Part shown: piece after piece, positions 5,829 through 6,546 of the stretch
How the letters are laid out: the number at the start of each line of letters is the position of its first letter
How positions within the stretch are numbered: the stretch's first letter is position 1
DNA from: Candidatus Hydrogenedentota bacterium
Lineage (GTDB): Bacteria; Hydrogenedentota; Hydrogenedentia; Hydrogenedentales; CAITNO01
Assembly: GCA_029554925.1 (NCBI GenBank)
Contig: JAKPUV010001296.1
Span: forward strand, 1 to 6,546
DNA: 6,546 bases
Reading direction: 5' to 3'
Program-made: the position numbers and the translations under genes
The notes under the pieces: generated by a model
The model's input: only the letters and a program-made list of their open reading frames with translations
The model's database searches: none
Told to the model about the DNA's origin: nothing

Positions 5829-6546
5829 TTAGATGTCGGAATACAGGTGGAACTCGTAGGGATGCGGCCGGAGATTGACCGCCTCGACCTCGTTCACGCG
5901 CTTGTAGCTGATCCACGTCTCCAGGGAGTCGGCGGTGAAGACGTCGCCCTTGAGGAGGAACTCGTGGTCCTTTTCGAGGGCGATGAGGGCCTCGCCCAGA
6001 CTGCCGGGCACCTGCGGGATCAGCGCCTTCTCCTCCGGCGGCAGATCGTAGAGGTCCTTGTCCATCGGCTCGCCCGGGTCAATGCGGTTCTGGATGCCGT
6101 CGAGGCCCGCCATGAGCAGGGCCGAGAAGGCCATGTAGGGGTTGCAGGACGGGTCGGGCACGCGGAACTCGACGCGCTTGGCCTTGGGGCTGGGCGAGTA
6201 CATGGGGATGCGGGCGCAGGCGCTGCGGTTGCGGGCGGAGTAGGCGATGTTCACCGGGGCCTCGTAGCCCGGCACCAGGCGGCGGTAGCTGTTGGTGGTG
6301 GGGTTCGTGATGGCCACGAGCGCCTCGCAGTGCTTCAGCAGGCCGCCGATGAACCACAGGGCCTCCTGGCTGAGCCCGGCGTACTTGTTGCCGGCGAAGA
6401 GCGGCACGCCGTCCTTCCACAGGGAGAGGTGGCAGTGCATGCCGGAGCCGTTGTCGCCGAACATCGGCTTGGGCATGAAGGTGACAACCTTGTTGTTGCG
6501 CCGCGCCACGTTCTTGATGATGTACTTGAAGAGGGTGAGCTGGTCG
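5829..6546 (-). CDS. glnA: Glutamine synthetase type I, C-terminal half (partial)
   Basis: GlnA makes glutamine from glutamate, ammonia and ATP in the cytoplasm as a dodecamer and is the central ammonium-assimilation enzyme. About 238 of the usual 470 or so residues are present. The frame is still open at the window edge; the GTG near 6509 is internal, since KYIIKN precedes it in frame. Family landmarks appear in order: [14 protein letters not shown] (glutamate- and metal-binding region with the His equivalent to E. coli His269), [11 protein letters not shown] (flap with the Glu equivalent to Glu327), [41 protein letters not shown] and [11 protein letters not shown]. The Tyr in the last motif (codon 6050-6048) aligns with the E. 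coli adenylylation site Tyr397. This suggests the GSI-beta type, controlled by an adenylyltransferase, though its presence elsewhere in the genome is not known. The protein ends [12 protein letters not shown] before a TAA. A strong intrinsic terminator follows, so glnA is the last gene of its transcript. Confidence 0.97.
   Translation of the reverse strand, partial: DQLTLFKYIIKNVARRNNKVVTFMPKPMFGDNGSGMHCHLSLWKDGVPLFAGNKYAGLSQEALWFIGGLLKHCEALVAITNPTTNSYRRLVPGYEAPVNIAYSARNRSACARIPMYSPSPKAKRVEFRVPDPSCNPYMAFSALLMAGLDGIQNRIDPGEPMDKDLYDLPPEEKALIPQVPGSLGEALIALEKDHEFLLKGDVFTADSLETWISYKRVNEVEAVNLRPHPYEFHLYSDI

Overview
The window is high-GC bacterial DNA (roughly 70% G+C by eye, with codon third positions almost all G or C). 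It holds three protein genes and one informative intergenic region. No rRNA, tRNA, CRISPR array, insertion sequence or prophage signature is visible. The plus-strand protein joins an InlB-type repeat, an IPT/TIG fold and a C-terminal Cys-Phe-Ile box. The second gene is a large GH2-fold protein carrying a GATase-like module and a lectin-like module. This mix resembles Hydrogenedentota and the Planctomycetota/Lentisphaerota group. The placement is an inference from gene style, not a marker-gene result.

Layout. (1) Positions 1 to about 2470, plus strand: the 3' part of a gene for a large envelope or exported protein. Its 5' end lies before the window. The open frame runs on to 2745, but codon use breaks down near 2467, so the natural end is probably about 2455-2470. 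(2) Positions 2549-5641, minus strand: a 1030-residue GH2-family protein, convergent with the first gene. Its fold and many family landmarks are intact, but both catalytic glutamates of the GH2 active site appear to be replaced (acid/base by Gly348, nucleophile by Ala432). It looks like a full-length pseudoenzyme and is the most interesting object here. (3) Positions 5642-5828: a regulatory spacer with a strong hairpin plus T-tract terminator for glnA, a second GC hairpin, a G-run motif on the template strand, a plausible sigma-70-type promoter and a small leader hairpin. (4) Positions 5829-6546, minus strand: the C-terminal half of type I glutamine synthetase (glnA), running off the window end, with the adenylylation-site tyrosine conserved.

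Working together: glnA and the GH2-like gene point the same way, but the terminator and separate promoter suggest independent transcription, so no shared pathway is claimed. The plus-strand envelope protein and the GH2-like protein meet tail to tail and need not be related in function.
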